Source of the DNA: a bacterium CG2_30_54_10
Lineage (GTDB): Bacteria > Muiribacteriota > Ozemobacteria > Ozemobacterales > Ozemobacteraceae
Assembly (NCBI GenBank): GCA_001872985.1
Contig: MNYA01000367.1
Coordinates: 1 to 5,120, forward strand
Reading direction: 5' to 3'
Length of the DNA: 5,120 bases
Below, piece by piece: positions 1-5,120 of this stretch. Below the pieces are notes generated by a model, which worked only from the letters and a program-made list of their open reading frames with translations, searched no databases and had not been told where the DNA came from. The number at the start of each line of letters is the position of its first letter. Position 1 is the first letter of the stretch. The translations under genes were made by a program, and so were the position numbers.

Positions 1-128
1 CCTTCAATCTTCCCCCGACTTATTGAGATGATACACTTAAACCCCCTGGCCTCAATTTCCTGGTTATTTTTTGAACCTACAGGAAACGCTCATTAAAAAA
101 GCGTCTTGTGGCCATGCAACCTTACCCT
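1..128. other. Intergenic sequence with no supported gene
   Basis: I see no gene that can be supported here. Plus frame 1 is open from base 1 to a TAA at 94-96, which could be the last 31 codons of a gene entering from the left. That length is unremarkable by chance and the peptide resembles nothing I know. On the minus strand, TTGAGG (plus 50-55) and TATCAT (plus 28-33) are 16 nt apart and could be a promoter for a leftward gene outside the window. A short inverted repeat, ACGCT at 86-90 and AGCGT at 100-104, has an A-rich loop and no T tract after it, so it is not a convincing terminator. Confidence 0.4.
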
Positions 129-188
129 AAGTCGTGGAAGTAGCTTGATCTCCCGGGAAATCGTATTTCTGGTGGTGAGGGATGACCA

Positions 189-370
189 ACTGATGCAGCC
201 GTGTCATTGCTAGTTTTGCTAGCAAGACCCTCGCCGAAAAGCCCCTGCGTCCTACTCGTCTTGCAATGAAATATGAGTGTAGAACGCGATCGCGCGTGGC
301 ACCAATATGCCTGACCTGCCGAAAAAATACCTTTTCGGCTAGGGTCTAGCAATGACACGGCTGCATCAGT
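189..370. repeat. Long imperfect palindrome, possibly a fold-back or MITE-like dispersed repeat
   Basis: Bases 189-213 are the exact reverse complement of 346-370, a 25-bp perfect match. Pairing resumes inside: 226-241 (GACCCTCGCCGAAAAG) mirrors 331-346 with one mismatch, after an unpaired stretch on the left arm of about 12 nt. That stretch creates a direct repeat of TTGCTAG (207-213 and 216-222) and a small local hairpin. The unpaired centre, about 242-330, holds the 10-bp palindrome CGCGATCGCG at 285-294 close to the dyad axis. A second perfect hairpin, GCCGAAAA 318-325 with TTTTCGGC 332-339, competes with the outer pairing. Beyond the arms, bases 129-188 and the reverse complement of 371-429 still match at roughly half of positions by hand alignment, so the full element may span about 300 bp. 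There is no transposase. I infer a nonautonomous or extragenic palindromic repeat; family and copy number cannot be seen here. Confidence 0.8.
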
Positions 371-386
371 CAGGATTCCTCGCTTC

Positions 387-408
387 AAAAAAGCCCGCCC
401 GCGGGGCG
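387..408 (-). terminator. Possible intrinsic terminator for leftward transcription
   Basis: Read on the minus strand, a GC-only hairpin is followed by six T residues (plus-strand A tract 387-392). The arms CGCCC (396-400) and GGGCG (404-408) flank a 3-nt loop, and an alternative GCCC/GGGC pairing puts the stem directly against the T tract. On the plus strand the hairpin is not followed by Ts, so it would not terminate rightward transcription. It lies just outside the perfect arms of the palindrome and may be part of that repeat rather than the end of a gene. Confidence 0.45.
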
Positions 409-432
409 ATAAGTTTGCCACCTCCACTTTGC

Positions 433-462
433 TTTATAGTTTATTTCAACAGGGCTTGACAA
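433..462 (-). promoter_or_regulatory. Possible leftward sigma-70-type promoter
   Basis: On the minus strand, TTGTCA (plus 457-462) is followed after 18 nt by TATAAA (plus 433-438). Each hexamer matches the sigma-70 consensus at 5 of 6 positions. The predicted start, near base 426, lies at the edge of the repeat and about 20-40 nt before the minus-strand hairpin and T tract at 387-408. The -35 overlaps that of the rightward promoter of the first operon, so the two would compete. The call rests on consensus matching only, in a locally AT-rich stretch. Confidence 0.33.
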
Positions 463-484
463 CAACTTTGCATGGTGTTTCAAT
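456..484 (+). promoter_or_regulatory. Sigma-70-type promoter for the uxs-hpt-hydrolase operon
   Basis: A perfect -35 (TTGACA, 456-461) is followed by a 17-nt spacer and TTCAAT (479-484), which matches the -10 consensus at 4 of 6 positions. The TGT just before it (476-478) gives an extended -10. Transcription would begin near base 491, leaving a leader of about 20 nt that contains the TAGGAG ribosome binding site (499-504), 6 nt before the ATG at 511. The position just ahead of the first gene, together with ideal spacing, makes this the best promoter candidate upstream of the first unit. Confidence 0.5.
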
Positions 485-510
485 CTTCCAACCCAAACTA
501 GGAGTTTTTC

Positions 511-1443
511 ATGCGAATAGTCATAACCGGCGGGGCCGGCTTCATCGGATCCCACCTGACGGATCGGCTCCTGCAAGACGGCCATCAAGTGGTGGTCATC
601 GACAATTTCGTCACCGGATCCCGTTCCAACCTTCAACAGCACTCGGGCAACCCGAACTTGTTTATTGTCGAACACAACATCACAAAGCCGATTTTTCTGG
701 CCGAAAAAATCGATCGGATATTTCACTTGGCATCCCCCGCGAGCCCCATCGATTATCAGAAGCTCCCTATCCAGACCCTCAAAGTCGGAGCCTTAGGAAC
801 CCACAACCTTCTCGGAATGGCCAAGGCGCATAAGGCAAGAATCCTTTTGGCCTCTACCTCAGAAGTTTATGGTGACCCCGAAATGCATCCTCAGAAGGAG
901 ACCTATTGGGGAAACGTGAATCCAGTTGGTCCACGAGGGTGTTACGACGAATCCAAGCGCTTTGCTGAAGCCCTAATGGTTGCATATCGAGACTACCACC
1001 AAGTCGATGTGCGCATCATCCGGATATTCAACACTTACGGTCCGCGAATGCGCCTGAACGACGGGAGAGTGGTTCCAGCATTCATTTCACAGGCTCTGAA
1101 AGGCGAACCGATCACCATTTTCGGCAACGGTTCCCAAACCCGCAGCTTCTGTTTCGTTTCCGACCTCGTCGACGGGATGATCAAAGTAATGGCATGCGAG
1201 TACAAAGACCCCATCAACCTTGGAAATCCTTCAGAAATTTCCATCCGCCAATTCGCCGAGGAGATTTTGAAACTTTCCGGGTCGAAGAATTCCCTGATCG
1301 AACGACCGCTTCCAAAGGACGATCCGCGCAGGCGGCGGCCCGACATTTCGCTGGCGTGCTCCCTGTTTCCCTGGGAACCTAAAATCGGCCTAGCGGAAGG
1401 CCTGAAAAAAACCATTGATTGGGCTCGTGGAGTTATCGCGTGA
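511..1443 (+). CDS. uxs: UDP-glucuronate decarboxylase (UDP-xylose synthase), extended SDR family
   Basis: This enzyme converts UDP-glucuronate to UDP-xylose and CO2 in the cytoplasm, using tightly bound NAD+ through a 4-keto intermediate; the product feeds surface polysaccharide or glycan synthesis. The 310-residue protein has the usual length for a soluble bacterial form and no membrane anchor. The Rossmann glycine motif GGAGFIG is at residues 7-13, and Asp31 at the end of strand 2 would bind the adenosine ribose. HLASPASP (72-79) and the STSEVYGDP segment with Thr116 and Glu118 are typical. The catalytic pair is Tyr145 and Lys149 in YDESK. The signature NTYGPRM is at 174-180, and the [10 protein letters not shown] segment near 270-279 includes the arginine characteristic of UDP-xylose synthases. 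These motifs separate it from GalE-type epimerases and RmlB dehydratases. The ATG follows a good TAGGAG site 6 nt upstream, and the gene ends overlapping hpt. No glycosyltransferase or UDP-glucose dehydrogenase gene is visible nearby. Confidence 0.93.
   Translation: MRIVITGGAGFIGSHLTDRLLQDGHQVVVIDNFVTGSRSNLQQHSGNPNLFIVEHNITKPIFLAEKIDRIFHLASPASPIDYQKLPIQTLKVGALGTHNLLGMAKAHKARILLASTSEVYGDPEMHPQKETYWGNVNPVGPRGCYDESKRFAEALMVAYRDYHQVDVRIIRIFNTYGPRMRLNDGRVVPAFISQALKGEPITIFGNGSQTRSFCFVSDLVDGMIKVMACEYKDPINLGNPSEISIRQFAEEILKLSGSKNSLIERPLPKDDPRRRRPDISLACSLFPWEPKIGLAEGLKKTIDWARGVIA
1429..1443 (+). promoter_or_regulatory. Ribosome binding site and 4-nt stop/start overlap linking uxs and hpt
   Basis: GGAG at 1429-1432 lies 7 nt before a GTG at 1440-1442, which overlaps the uxs TGA (1441-1443) as GTGA. 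This arrangement fixes the hpt start and suggests translational coupling. An in-frame TTG at 1419 has no suitable site and would add seven residues not expected in the family. Confidence 0.75.
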
Positions 1444-1997
1444 GCAGCATCCATCCCGATATAGCAAGAATCCTGATCACCCAGGAAGAGATCGCTGTGC
1501 GAACCGCCGAACTCGGCCGCCAGATCTCCGATGACTACGCCGGTGAGGAGATCATGCTGGTCTGCATCCTCAAGGGCGCCTTCGTCTTCATGGCCGACCT
1601 TGCGAGGGCAATCGAATGCCCCGTTCAGACGGTCTTCATAGCCGTGAGCAGTTACGGGAATTCAACTCAGAGTTCCGGAGTGGTGCGGATTCTCACCGAT
1701 CTCGACAAACCCATTGATGGCAGGAACGTTCTGATCGTGGAAGACATAGTCGACACCGGACTTACCCTTTCCTACATCGCAGGTCTGTTGCGAGACCGGC
1801 ACCCGAAATCCCTCCGGATTTGCGCCCTTTCGAACAAGCCCCAATGCAGGAAAAAGGAAGTCCAGATAGATTATTGCGGTTTTGTTCTGCCCGATGAGTT
1901 CGTCGTCGGTTTTGGGCTCGACTTCAAGGATTTCTACCGAAACCTGCCTTACATTGGAATACTCAAATCCGAACTCTATCGAAAACCGGAGTGCTGA
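1440..1997 (+). CDS. hpt: Hypoxanthine phosphoribosyltransferase
   Basis: This is a purine salvage enzyme that joins hypoxanthine (and usually guanine) to PRPP, giving IMP or GMP and pyrophosphate in the cytoplasm. With the GTG start the protein has 185 residues, close to the 175-185 usual for bacterial Hpt. Motifs appear in family order: KGAF (45-48) near the pyrophosphate site; SSYG (70-73) on the flexible loop; the PRPP-binding loop VEDIVDTG (100-107), with acidic Glu101-Asp102 and the catalytic-type Asp105; Lys133 in SNKP, the expected purine-contacting lysine; and [20 protein letters not shown] (156-175), the conserved C-terminal signature with Asp161. No key residue is missing. It overlaps uxs by 4 nt and is 10 nt from the hydrolase gene, so it is probably co-transcribed with both. 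There is no functional link to UDP-xylose synthesis beyond nucleotide metabolism in general. Confidence 0.93.
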   Translation: MSSIHPDIARILITQEEIAVRTAELGRQISDDYAGEEIMLVCILKGAFVFMADLARAIECPVQTVFIAVSSYGNSTQSSGVVRILTDLDKPIDGRNVLIVEDIVDTGLTLSYIAGLLRDRHPKSLRICALSNKPQCRKKEVQIDYCGFVLPDEFVVGFGLDFKDFYRNLPYIGILKSELYRKPEC

Positions 1998-2007
1998 TCT
2001 TCCAGCT

Positions 2008-2652
2008 ATGCGGAGCGGGAAAAAAGCCGGTTACCCCTCAATCGAAAGGTTCGTCCTTGGCCCCTTGAAGGTCAACACCTACCTTGTTTACGACCAACAA
2101 GGCGGGGAAGGCTTCATCGTAGACCCTGCCGCTGATGATTTAGAGCTTCGCAAGAGAATTTCGGCCCTTGGTATCGGGAATTGGAGCATTTTTCTGACCC
2201 ACGGTCATGCCGACCATATCATCGGGGTTCCCCGCCTCCGGGATGAGCTGTCAGCGCCGGTCATGATTGGGAAAGAAGATGCCCCGATGCTCGAAGACCC
2301 TTTGTTGAACCTTTCCCTGATGCTGGGAACTCCCCTCACGACAACCCCAGCCGAAAAATTTATTTCCCATGGGCAAACCATTCGCATGGGCCAATTCACT
2401 GCCGATCTGATCGGGGTTCCAGGTCATACCCCCGGAGGAATCGCGCTGCGTTTCCCGGGAATACTCATTTCGGGCGACACCCTTTTTGCGGGTTCCATCG
2501 GCCGATCGGATTTTCCGGGCGGTGATGGGTACCTGCTGGTGAAAATGATCAAGGAGCGGCTGCTCGTCCACACGGAAGATCGCGTCCTTCCAGGCCACGG
2601 GCCCGAGACCACTGTCTCCGCCGAGGCGGCGCAAAACCCCTGGCTCAAGTAA
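2008..2652 (+). CDS. Metallo-beta-lactamase-fold hydrolase, glyoxalase II-like (YcbL type)
   Basis: This is a 214-residue cytoplasmic dinuclear metal hydrolase of the hydroxyacylglutathione hydrolase-like branch; the substrate cannot be assigned from sequence. The N-terminal strand GPLKVNTYLV (18-27) corresponds to the usual GPLxxNCYxV segment. The metal motif THGHADH (64-70) supplies His65, His67, Asp69 and His70. Further ligands are His140 in GHTPGG, the bridging Asp157 in SGDTLFAGSIGRSDFPGGD (155-173) and His197 in LPGHGPET. All are present. The protein is compact and lacks the extra C-terminal helical domain of classical GloB, so it fits YcbL-type enzymes or small thioester hydrolases. 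I chose the ATG at 2008 because the conserved fold begins a few residues later. The frame stays open upstream to an ATG at 1882, but that would run inside hpt. No strong ribosome binding site precedes 2008 (CGGAG at 1987-1991 is 16 nt away), so translation may depend on coupling to hpt, which ends 10 nt upstream. Confidence 0.88.
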   Translation: MRSGKKAGYPSIERFVLGPLKVNTYLVYDQQGGEGFIVDPAADDLELRKRISALGIGNWSIFLTHGHADHIIGVPRLRDELSAPVMIGKEDAPMLEDPLLNLSLMLGTPLTTTPAEKFISHGQTIRMGQFTADLIGVPGHTPGGIALRFPGILISGDTLFAGSIGRSDFPGGDGYLLVKMIKERLLVHTEDRVLPGHGPETTVSAEAAQNPWLK

Positions 2653-2665
2653 TTTTTGCAGAATT

Positions 2666-2701
2666 AAGGGAGTTGGGGAGATTGGAAATCCCTGTTCCCT
2701 T
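2666..2701 (+). terminator. Weak stem-loop after the first operon, possible terminator
   Basis: AAGGGA (2666-2671) pairs with TCCCTT (2696-2701). An inner GGGA (2676-2679) can pair with TCCC (2689-2692). Its place, 14 nt after the hydrolase stop and before the next promoter, suits a terminator. However, only a few Ts follow and the loop is long, so intrinsic termination is doubtful. Confidence 0.25.
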
Positions 2702-2728
2702 TCGTACATTTCAACAGGAACCCTGGAA

Positions 2729-2757
2729 TTGACAGGTCGGATTAGGGGTGCTACCAT
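2729..2757 (+). promoter_or_regulatory. Sigma-70-type promoter for the leucine dehydrogenase-butyrate kinase operon
   Basis: TTGACA (2729-2734) is followed by a 17-nt spacer and TACCAT (2752-2757), which matches the -10 consensus at 4 of 6 positions. TGC directly before it (2749-2751) gives an extended -10. The predicted start is near 2764, about 35 nt before the ATG at 2799. The layout closely matches the promoter at 456-484. The 146-nt gap is the only sizeable break between coding units, which supports a new transcript here. I see no operator or riboswitch in the gap. Confidence 0.5.
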
Positions 2758-2798
2758 TGCTCGATTTCAATCCAGAGGTTCCAGAAAGAGAATAATTC

Positions 2799-3872
2799 AT
2801 GAGCTTGTTTCCGAGGTTGGCGAGAGCGGAGCACGAGAATCTCCTGTTCTTTCAGCACCGCGATAGCGGTCTGAAAGGGGTTCTTGCCATCCACGACACG
2901 AGCTTGGGGCCGGCTGTAGGCGGGGTTCGGTGTTGGAATTATGAGACCGAAGGTCAGCTGGTTCGTGATGCCTTGCGCCTTTCAGAAAGCGCATCGCTTT
3001 CCGCCGCCCTTTTCGGCTGTGATGCCGGTGGTGGGAAAGCAATCCTCTGGGCAAATCCTGAAGACAAAAATGAGGCGATGCTTCGGGCATTTGGGATTTT
3101 TCTACAAGGCCTCGGCGGCCGGTTCATCGCCTCCGCCGACCTCGGAACCACCAGCCAAGACATGGATCTGATCAGCAAAGAAACGACATTCGTAACCGGC
3201 CATATCAAAGGACAGACGAATGAGGGCGACCATTCCAGGATCACCGCCCGCGGGGTTCTCCTTGGAATGAAGGCGGCCGCGAAAGTCAATTTTGGGTCAG
3301 CATCCCTGAAGGGACGGAAGATTGCCATCCAGGGCATCGGAAAAGTTGGAATGGCCTTGCTCGAGCTCCTCGTCCTGGAAGGCGCTCAACTCTACATTTC
3401 CGACATTTTTTTCGAAAGAGTCAAGAATGCAAAGGACAAGTTTTTCGGGGTTGAAATGGTTTCCCCGGATGAAATTCAGTTTCTTCCTGTTGACATCTTC
3501 GCCCCCTGCGCCATGGGCGACCTGTTCACCAAGCCGAGCATCGAAAAACTTCGGTGCAAGATAATCGCCGGTCCGGCGCCGAATCAGCTTCCTAACGACC
3601 AGGCTGCCGCAGATCTGGCAGAATCCGGGATTCTGTACATTCCTGAATTTCTTCTGAATTCCGGCGACATCATCATGGTGAACGCGGAAATCTATGGAAT
3701 CCCAACCAGCAATTGCCAAAAGGTCGTCGAGAGAGTGTACTGTCTTGTTGAAAATCTTTTGGTCAAGGCCAAAAGCACGAATCGCCTCCCGCAACAGTTA
3801 GCCAAGGAATGGGCCTTGGAGCGCGTCAGAAGCATCCGCACGCTGAAGAAGCTCTACAGGCCCGCCCATTGA
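2799..3872 (+). CDS. Glu/Leu/Phe/Val dehydrogenase family protein, leucine dehydrogenase-like, altered active site
   Basis: Family members oxidatively deaminate branched-chain or aromatic amino acids to 2-oxo acids with NAD+. The protein has 357 residues, typical for leucine dehydrogenase. The N-terminal substrate domain carries AIHDTSLGPAVGGVR (30-44), GGGK (77-80) with the catalytic Lys80, and ADLGTT (113-118) with a conserved Asp114. The nucleotide domain has GIGKVG (179-184) and Asp202 at the end of the second strand, which favours NAD+ over NADP+. DIFAPCAMG (232-240) and PAPNQL (259-264, Asn262) are recognisable. The oddity is that the family segment GMTYKNA reads SASLSAA here, so the lysine that binds the substrate carboxylate is Ser68, and the Glu of AED is Ala113. 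Substrate or activity may therefore differ, so I give no gene symbol. GAAAGAG (2784-2790) lies 8 nt before the ATG. The next gene, butyrate kinase, is 29 nt downstream, as in the Bacillus bcd-buk order. Confidence 0.87.
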   Translation: MSLFPRLARAEHENLLFFQHRDSGLKGVLAIHDTSLGPAVGGVRCWNYETEGQLVRDALRLSESASLSAALFGCDAGGGKAILWANPEDKNEAMLRAFGIFLQGLGGRFIASADLGTTSQDMDLISKETTFVTGHIKGQTNEGDHSRITARGVLLGMKAAAKVNFGSASLKGRKIAIQGIGKVGMALLELLVLEGAQLYISDIFFERVKNAKDKFFGVEMVSPDEIQFLPVDIFAPCAMGDLFTKPSIEKLRCKIIAGPAPNQLPNDQAAADLAESGILYIPEFLLNSGDIIMVNAEIYGIPTSNCQKVVERVYCLVENLLVKAKSTNRLPQQLAKEWALERVRSIRTLKKLYRPAH

Positions 3873-3901
3873 GGTAGAATACGACAACCGCACTTTCCGA
3901 T

Positions 3902-5005
3902 TTGCCCCAGAAGAGCAGTGGTCGCACCACCCACCGAATTCTAGTGGTCAACCCGGGTTCGACGACGACCAAACTTGGGCTTTTCGAGGATGAGACACCG
4001 ATCGCAACCCAGAAGTACGAACATCCGGGGTACGAGCTTGAAAAGTTTCCCCGAATCCTTGACCAATATGGGTTACGCCGACAGGTAATGTTGGATTTTC
4101 TTAAAGAAAATCAGATCCAGCCGAAAACCCTGTCGGCTGTCGTCGCCAGGGGCGGCCTCCTCAAACCCATGCCGAGCGGCACCTACAAAGTCTGCAGCAA
4201 GATGATCGAGGAGCTTTCAGCATCCAGATATGGTGAACACGCGAGCAATATCGGCGCGATTCTCGCATTCGGTTTCCACTGGGATTTTAAAATCCCCGCT
4301 TATATCGTCGATCCGGTAGTGGTCGACGAGATGGTTGATATCGCCAGGTTTTCAGGCCTCAAGGAAATTCCTCGGCGCTCCCTCTGGCATGCGTTGAACA
4401 TCATGTCAGTAACCCGCCAGGTCTGCGCCAAAGAAAACTGGGATTTCCGCGCAGAAAACTTTGTGGTGGCACATATCGGCGGTGGGATATCGGTTGCCGC
4501 GCTTGACCACGGCCGCTGCGTCGATGTAAGCAATGGGCTCGAAGCCGGCCCTTATTCGCCCGAGCGTTCAGGCACATTGCCCAGCCTCGAACTGGTAAAG
4601 CTCTGCTATTCGAAAAGTTACACCGAATCCGAGGTGAAACGCCTCATCGTCGGGAACGGCGGGTTGGTGAACTATCTAGGAACCGGCAATCTAATTGAGA
4701 TAGAGAAGCGGATCGAGCAGGGAGACGATTACGCACAGCTCGTCTTTTCAGGAATGTGTTATCAGATCGCCAAGGAAATCGGATCGTTTTTCGCCGCATT
4801 GAAAGGGAAAGTCAAACGGATCATTTTGACCGGGGGAGCTGCCAACAGCGAACAGGTCATCTTCCGGATCAGCGAATATGTCGAAGGATTTTCACCCATT
4901 ATCGTTGTTCCGGGCGAAGATGAACTCGCGGCATTGGCCCATGGCGGTTTGCGAGTCCTGCGAAATGAAGAAAGTGCGCGCTCCTACAGCGAGGTTGGGC
5001 CGTGA
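3902..5005 (+). CDS. buk: Butyrate kinase (short- or branched-chain fatty acid kinase)
   Basis: This kinase interconverts acyl phosphate plus ADP with butyrate, isobutyrate or isovalerate plus ATP. It belongs to the acetokinase group of the ASKHA superfamily and acts in the cytoplasm. The 367-residue product (usual length about 355) shows the phosphate-1 loop NPGSTTTK (17-24), VARGGLLKP (81-89), HASNIGA (113-119), DPVVVDE (137-143), the phosphate-2 loop AHIGGGIS (190-197), SPERSGTLP (219-227) with the expected active-site Arg222, the adenosine motif LTGGAA (309-314) and PGEDELAALAHG (337-348). EAGPYSPERSG favours butyrate kinase over acetate kinase. The start is uncertain: no ATG or GTG lies before the first conserved strand. 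TTG at 3902 is the only usual alternative and lacks a clear ribosome binding site. GAGG at 3871-3874 would better suit a non-standard ACG at 3881. It is probably co-transcribed with the dehydrogenase upstream and the acyl-CoA dehydrogenase-like gene downstream. Confidence 0.93.
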   Translation: MPQKSSGRTTHRILVVNPGSTTTKLGLFEDETPIATQKYEHPGYELEKFPRILDQYGLRRQVMLDFLKENQIQPKTLSAVVARGGLLKPMPSGTYKVCSKMIEELSASRYGEHASNIGAILAFGFHWDFKIPAYIVDPVVVDEMVDIARFSGLKEIPRRSLWHALNIMSVTRQVCAKENWDFRAENFVVAHIGGGISVAALDHGRCVDVSNGLEAGPYSPERSGTLPSLELVKLCYSKSYTESEVKRLIVGNGGLVNYLGTGNLIEIEKRIEQGDDYAQLVFSGMCYQIAKEIGSFFAALKGKVKRIILTGGAANSEQVIFRISEYVEGFSPIIVVPGEDELAALAHGGLRVLRNEESARSYSEVGP

Positions 5006-5036
5006 CTACCAAAATTTCTGAAAGGAACCAAAATTC

Positions 5037-5120
5037 GTGCATCTGGATTTGACCGAACAAGAACAGCACTGGCGGAAGTATTGGCGGGCCATTGCAGCCG
5101 AGGTCATCGCCCCGTGCGTC
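5037..5120 (+). CDS. Probable acyl-CoA dehydrogenase, N-terminus only (cut by window edge)
   Basis: Only 28 codons are visible and the frame runs off the right edge. The peptide begins MHLDLTEQEQHWRKYWR and continues to AAEVIAPCV. It resembles the first helix of acyl-CoA dehydrogenases, where LTEEQ, then a helix with Arg and Phe or Trp residues, then E-IAP is usual. These are FAD enzymes that introduce a trans double bond between C2 and C3 of acyl-CoA. The GTG is supported by AAAGGA at 5021-5026, 10 nt upstream, and by the 31-nt gap after buk. Isovaleryl- or isobutyryl-CoA dehydrogenase would suit the branched-chain context, but that is inferred from neighbours. The fragment is too short to exclude another helical protein. 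Confidence 0.55.
   Translation, partial: MHLDLTEQEQHWRKYWRAIAAEVIAPCV

Noticed and set aside
1..96. Open plus-strand frame from the left edge, possible tail of an upstream gene
   Set aside because: Thirty-one codons without a stop is common by chance, and the peptide has no recognisable feature.
285..294. CGCGATCGCG as a cyanobacterial HIP1-type site
   Set aside because: It is a single occurrence at the centre of the larger palindrome, and nothing else suggests a cyanobacterium.
189..370. Integron attC-like recombination site
   Set aside because: The structure is a long inverted repeat, but I found no paired GTTRRRY and RYYYAAC core sites at its ends, and there are no integron cassettes or integrase in the window.
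122..427. Minus-strand open frame of 101 codons with a GTG start
   Set aside because: It lies across the palindromic repeat, has no ribosome binding site, resembles no protein I know, and the minus-strand hairpin with T tract falls inside it. It is more likely an open frame created by the repeat.
1419..1439. TTG start for hpt
   Set aside because: The GTG at 1440 has a GGAG site at the right distance and gives the usual family length; the TTG has neither.
1882..2007. Upstream ATG for the metallo-beta-lactamase-fold gene
   Set aside because: The added 42 residues are read from inside the conserved C-terminal part of hpt in another frame and precede the start of the fold.
3297..3794. Long minus-strand open frame opposite the dehydrogenase gene
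   Set aside because: It is fully opposite a gene with clear family motifs and has no recognisable domain; it is a shadow frame.
5002..5052. Small plus-strand open frame starting at a GTG that overlaps the buk stop
   Set aside because: It ends after 16 codons, and the better-supported GTG at 5037, with AAAGGA upstream, starts in another frame and gives an acyl-CoA dehydrogenase-like peptide.

Overview
The window is ordinary bacterial chromosome, with GC content judged by eye at a little over 50%. It carries two rightward transcription units behind a gene-free, repeat-bearing leader. All recognisable genes lie on the + strand and are tightly packed, and two of the six use GTG or TTG starts. 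The gene set suggests a Gram-negative-type or candidate-phylum heterotroph that handles branched-chain or short-chain acids. The taxon cannot be fixed from this sequence; a desulfobacterial or related lineage is only a guess.

Bases 1-510 hold no convincing gene. The striking object is a long imperfect palindrome: 25-bp perfect inverted arms at 189-213 and 346-370, further pairing inside, and weaker mirrored similarity outward to about 129-429. It looks like a fold-back or MITE-like dispersed repeat. On its right edge is a possible leftward promoter followed at once by a GC hairpin with a T6 tract, both on the minus strand. A rightward promoter (TTGACA, 17-nt spacer, extended -10) then leads into the first unit.

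Unit 1 (511-2652) encodes a UDP-glucuronate decarboxylase (UDP-xylose synthase), a hypoxanthine phosphoribosyltransferase whose GTG overlaps the preceding stop by 4 nt, and a glyoxalase II-like metallo-beta-lactamase-fold hydrolase 10 nt further on. These join nucleotide-sugar supply, purine salvage and a hydrolase. They share no obvious pathway, so the unit looks like housekeeping genes packed together.

Unit 2 (2799 to beyond the right edge) follows a 146-nt gap with a second TTGACA/extended -10 promoter. It encodes a leucine dehydrogenase-family protein, a butyrate kinase and the N-terminus of what is probably an acyl-CoA dehydrogenase. The dehydrogenase-kinase order matches bcd-buk in the Bacillus branched-chain amino acid (bkd) operon. 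This suggests 2-oxo acid to acyl-CoA to acyl phosphate to acid plus ATP, or the reverse activation. No phosphotransacylase or oxo-acid dehydrogenase lies in the window.

The most notable biochemical oddity is that the leucine dehydrogenase homologue keeps the catalytic lysine but has serine where the family has its substrate-carboxylate-binding lysine. I see no clearly new multi-gene system here. The best leads are this altered active site, the palindromic element and the possible short leftward transcript.
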